A stretch of DNA of 64,000 nucleotides from Polytrichum commune (Eukaryota; Streptophyta; Polytrichopsida; Polytrichales; Polytrichaceae): positions 18,414,001 to 18,478,000 of the forward strand of contig OX485804.1 in the NCBI GenBank assembly GCA_950295325.1, written 5' to 3'. The position numbers and the translations under genes were made by a program. Below the pieces are notes generated by a model, which did not search any database, was not told where the DNA came from, and worked only from the letters and a program-made list of their open reading frames with translations. Positions 62,101-64,000 of this stretch are shown here, piece by piece. How positions within the stretch are numbered: the stretch's first letter is position 1; each line of letters begins with the position of its first letter.

Positions 62101-63968
62101 TGTATTGCATTGGTACTCTGAGGATTGTTTTTTCTTGTTTTTCTTCCAGGACTTATGCGGAGTTATCCTCTAACTCAGCATGACTTTTGGTTGGGATTTG
62201 GTTGTTTGTTTTGCATACAATACCATCCATGTTCGGTAAGTTTCCGGTTTGATAGAAGAACATTTTATATCGGGTCTTGAGGGTCACTTTCATTTTGGCA
62301 TGTCAAGAGGAGCTGAAATGAGTCTGGCCAGGCTCAAAGTACTGAAATAAGTTGCTCTTAACTCAAATGCAGACACTACCTTTGAGCACGCACCACAAGT
62401 GGAAAGAAATTTCTGATTTTTTATGCAAAACAACCAACGGAAAATCGTCATAGGGGACCAACTCTCGATGAAAGTTCCATTCAGTTAAAGGATAACTCTA
62501 ATAAACTTTCTGCAATTTCAGCTTTGAATACATATAACAGCCAAATTGGTATATCTAGTCTGTCCACCTCTGTGGCTCACTATATTCCTGTCAACCATCA
62601 TACTACGCCACTCTCTTTTGCAATTATGGCAGTGAAAGCCACCTGTCTGATCTACTTCTTACCCCAATACTGTTTGTCAAACACTAACTGGGCTAAGAGG
62701 CTTTTCTGTTCATACTTAATTTCCAGTTGAGATTAGTGTAGTAGCCATACAAACAGATAATTTTGATAGTTCAAATAATATGGTGTAATTTTAATGAAGT
62801 GACAGGAGCACCGCATGTGGAGGACCAACGGTTTACAGTGAAAATGGCAGTTATGGAAGATCAGCGGTTCGCTGTAAAAACTGTTTACGATTTTTTGCGG
62901 ACAAAAGGAAAGCCTGTTCCAACCGGGAAACCACAGGTAGTTGGACACAAAGTGGATATCAGTGGTTTGGCCAAAGCAGCCTTTGAAGCAGGAGGGCGAG
63001 CCCAGGTTGCATTCTGTCCCAACTTGTTTACTTTCCTTGTTCAACTTATCCATATTGGTAATTGCTTCTGGTGCGTGATAATTCCCGCACTCCCAGAAAC
63101 CTAATGCATCTGCTTTTTGGTTTTTCATAATTATAGTATATGTCTGTAATTGCCAAATATTGTTGGGAATGCATTCCTAAAATTTGCTGCTGGTAGATTG
63201 GACTCGTTGTGAGAAGCTTACTTAGACAAATTTGCTCATGGTCTAAGATGATGACGTGCTCGGTGAGATTTGCTGAATAAGCAACCAGGTATTCCATGTG
63301 CATAAAGTCATGTGGCATACTACACCAAACATGTGATTTAGTGTGGCATTAAAATTGATGTGTCATGTTAATTAGAGTGGTTTTCGTGAGTTGTCATTCA
63401 ACACTAAGTGTCATGTGACACCCTCTCTAGTTGAAACAAACTGATGACAAGACAATCAGTGTGAGTTCATGAGTTGAATAGTGCAGTCCACAATTAATTA
63501 GATATTTAGTATTGTAGCACAACGCATGTTTCTTAGTTGCGTCTTGCAATGGTTATATTTGTAGGTGGACTAGTCTGGACATGTGTTGTCTAAGGCTATT
63601 GCACCCATACCTATGAGTTAATGTCCCGGGTCATGCCTGCACAACCCGCTCAGATCGTTTGCCGTTGATGGCTGACCATTTTGGAACTGTGGAATGGCGC
63701 ATTAAGACCCATGTGCCAGCCTCGCTGTTCCAAAGTCTTCAAACTCATAGTAAATCATGACAACAGCTCTGAGAAACTGAAGTGGCCTTTCTTATGGATG
63801 TTCCAGTTTGAAGCTGATGCTGGCTTTCAACGGTTCATTGCAACCCATTTCCAGCTAGACACTGCACCGGAGAGGGACAAAGAGAGGGCCTTGGAGCGTC
63901 TCAAAAAGTTGTATGACCAAGTACTGGCTGACTATGTGGAGGAACTGGTTGCCAGCAGCACTCAACAA
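59110..63968 (+). CDS. plant protein with 2OG-Fe(II)-oxygenase-like core (3' end outside window)
   Basis: Exons: 59110-59750, 60218-60729, 61626-62045 (or to 61988), 62806/62809-63005, an exon near 63654-63749 and 63807-63968. Junctions 1/2 and 2/3 join in phase. Start: TGA at 59095-59097 is in frame upstream; ATG 59119 has better context than ATG 59110. Residues about 82-155 include Ala-rich runs from GCA repeats. LPPAGLPEVFAVLGSASRTILDAIG precedes the core. With ATG 59110, core landmarks are E238-V-D240-K-G-LLTLL (H-x-D expected), GLQIRDLQGRWM, H296-R-T and R317-C-T, matching isopenicillin-N-synthase-like enzymes. Exon 3 adds a basic segment (MKRKKQ, possible NLS) and a conserved-looking HPHDLPNKAKQAFLEAYEPGW. 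The last exons read GTVEWRIKTHVPA and a charged helix ending EELVASS. The role is unknown; a regulatory or catalytically altered oxygenase is plausible. Confidence 0.75.
60724..61500 (+). repeat. triplicated segment carrying the exon 2 splice donor
   Basis: 'aaggtgaggc(g)ctc...cttgcttc', then 'atgatgtatgat...acattacca' and 'cattcttgcttcatgta', occurs three times. The donor-like GT falls at 60730, 61084 and 61294. The first copy is the real end of exon 2; the others lie in intron 2. The duplication therefore copied the exon-intron boundary. Confidence 0.88.
62195..62400 (+). mobile_element. diverged F7 hairpin copy inside intron 3
   Basis: 'tttggttgggatttggttgt', 'gcatacaataccatccatgt' and 'tcggtaagttt' match 40540-40590, followed by a decayed 'gcacgcaccacaagtgg' arm. 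A strong-looking donor in it (62236) belongs to the repeat and is probably not used. Confidence 0.65.
63315..63525. mobile_element. possible F2/F3-like MITE in intron 4
   Basis: 'actacaccaaacatgtgattt' at the left and 'agatatttagtattgtagc' at the right resemble the TTTAGTGT-type ends of families F2 and F3. Similarity is limited to the ends. Confidence 0.35.
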
Positions 63969-64000
63969 GTGAGTTGAAGAATCATGAAATAGGCGTCCAC

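Noticed and set aside
62151-62235. Extra exon in intron 3 with good acceptor and donor
   Set aside because: Most of it matches the F7 repeat at 40.5 kb, and in the favoured phase it begins with a stop.

Overview
The window looks like nuclear DNA of a land plant or close relative with a large, repeat-rich genome. The evidence is GT-AG introns, a plant-style multi-exon enzyme-like gene with a CpG-dense 5' flank, Copia and LINE remnants, and many small DNA transposons. Two Tc1-like transposase relics (DD34E and DD34D) and the unusual gene at the left end make me favour a non-flowering lineage, but the species cannot be fixed from sequence alone.

Left end (1-5800). A multi-exon gene relic (1714-5520) reads as an N-terminal ParB/sulfiredoxin-like domain (DGNHR motif) followed by a permuted beta-class N4/N6 DNA-methyltransferase-like domain. 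It carries several frame breaks and one in-frame stop. It is preceded by phased palindrome arrays: a 64-bp tandem repeat carrying a palindrome, separate 24-bp palindromes, then seven 22-bp inverted repeats on a 32-bp period. A 14-bp minisatellite follows it. This is the most unusual part of the window.

Middle (5800-56300). I see no intact host gene here. It is a graveyard of transposons: a candidate solo LTR, a broken Copia element with tandem repeats upstream, two Tc1-like elements (one nearly complete, with termini and TA flanks), a LINE 3' fragment, and several short inverted-repeat families present in two or more copies. There is also a long fold-back hairpin, a 110-bp retroposed insertion with a poly-A tail and a 13-bp target duplication, and many microsatellites.

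Right end (56500-64000). A CpG-dense, GA/CT-rich stretch leads into a plus-strand gene starting at 59110 or 59119 and running off the window. Exons 1-4 join in phase and encode a plant protein with an isopenicillin-N-synthase/2OG-Fe(II)-oxygenase-like core. The usual first metal-binding His appears to be Glu (E-V-D) while the distal HR(T) and R-x-T are kept. Intron 2 contains a triplication that copies the splice donor, and intron 3 holds a copy of a hairpin element also found at 40.6 kb.
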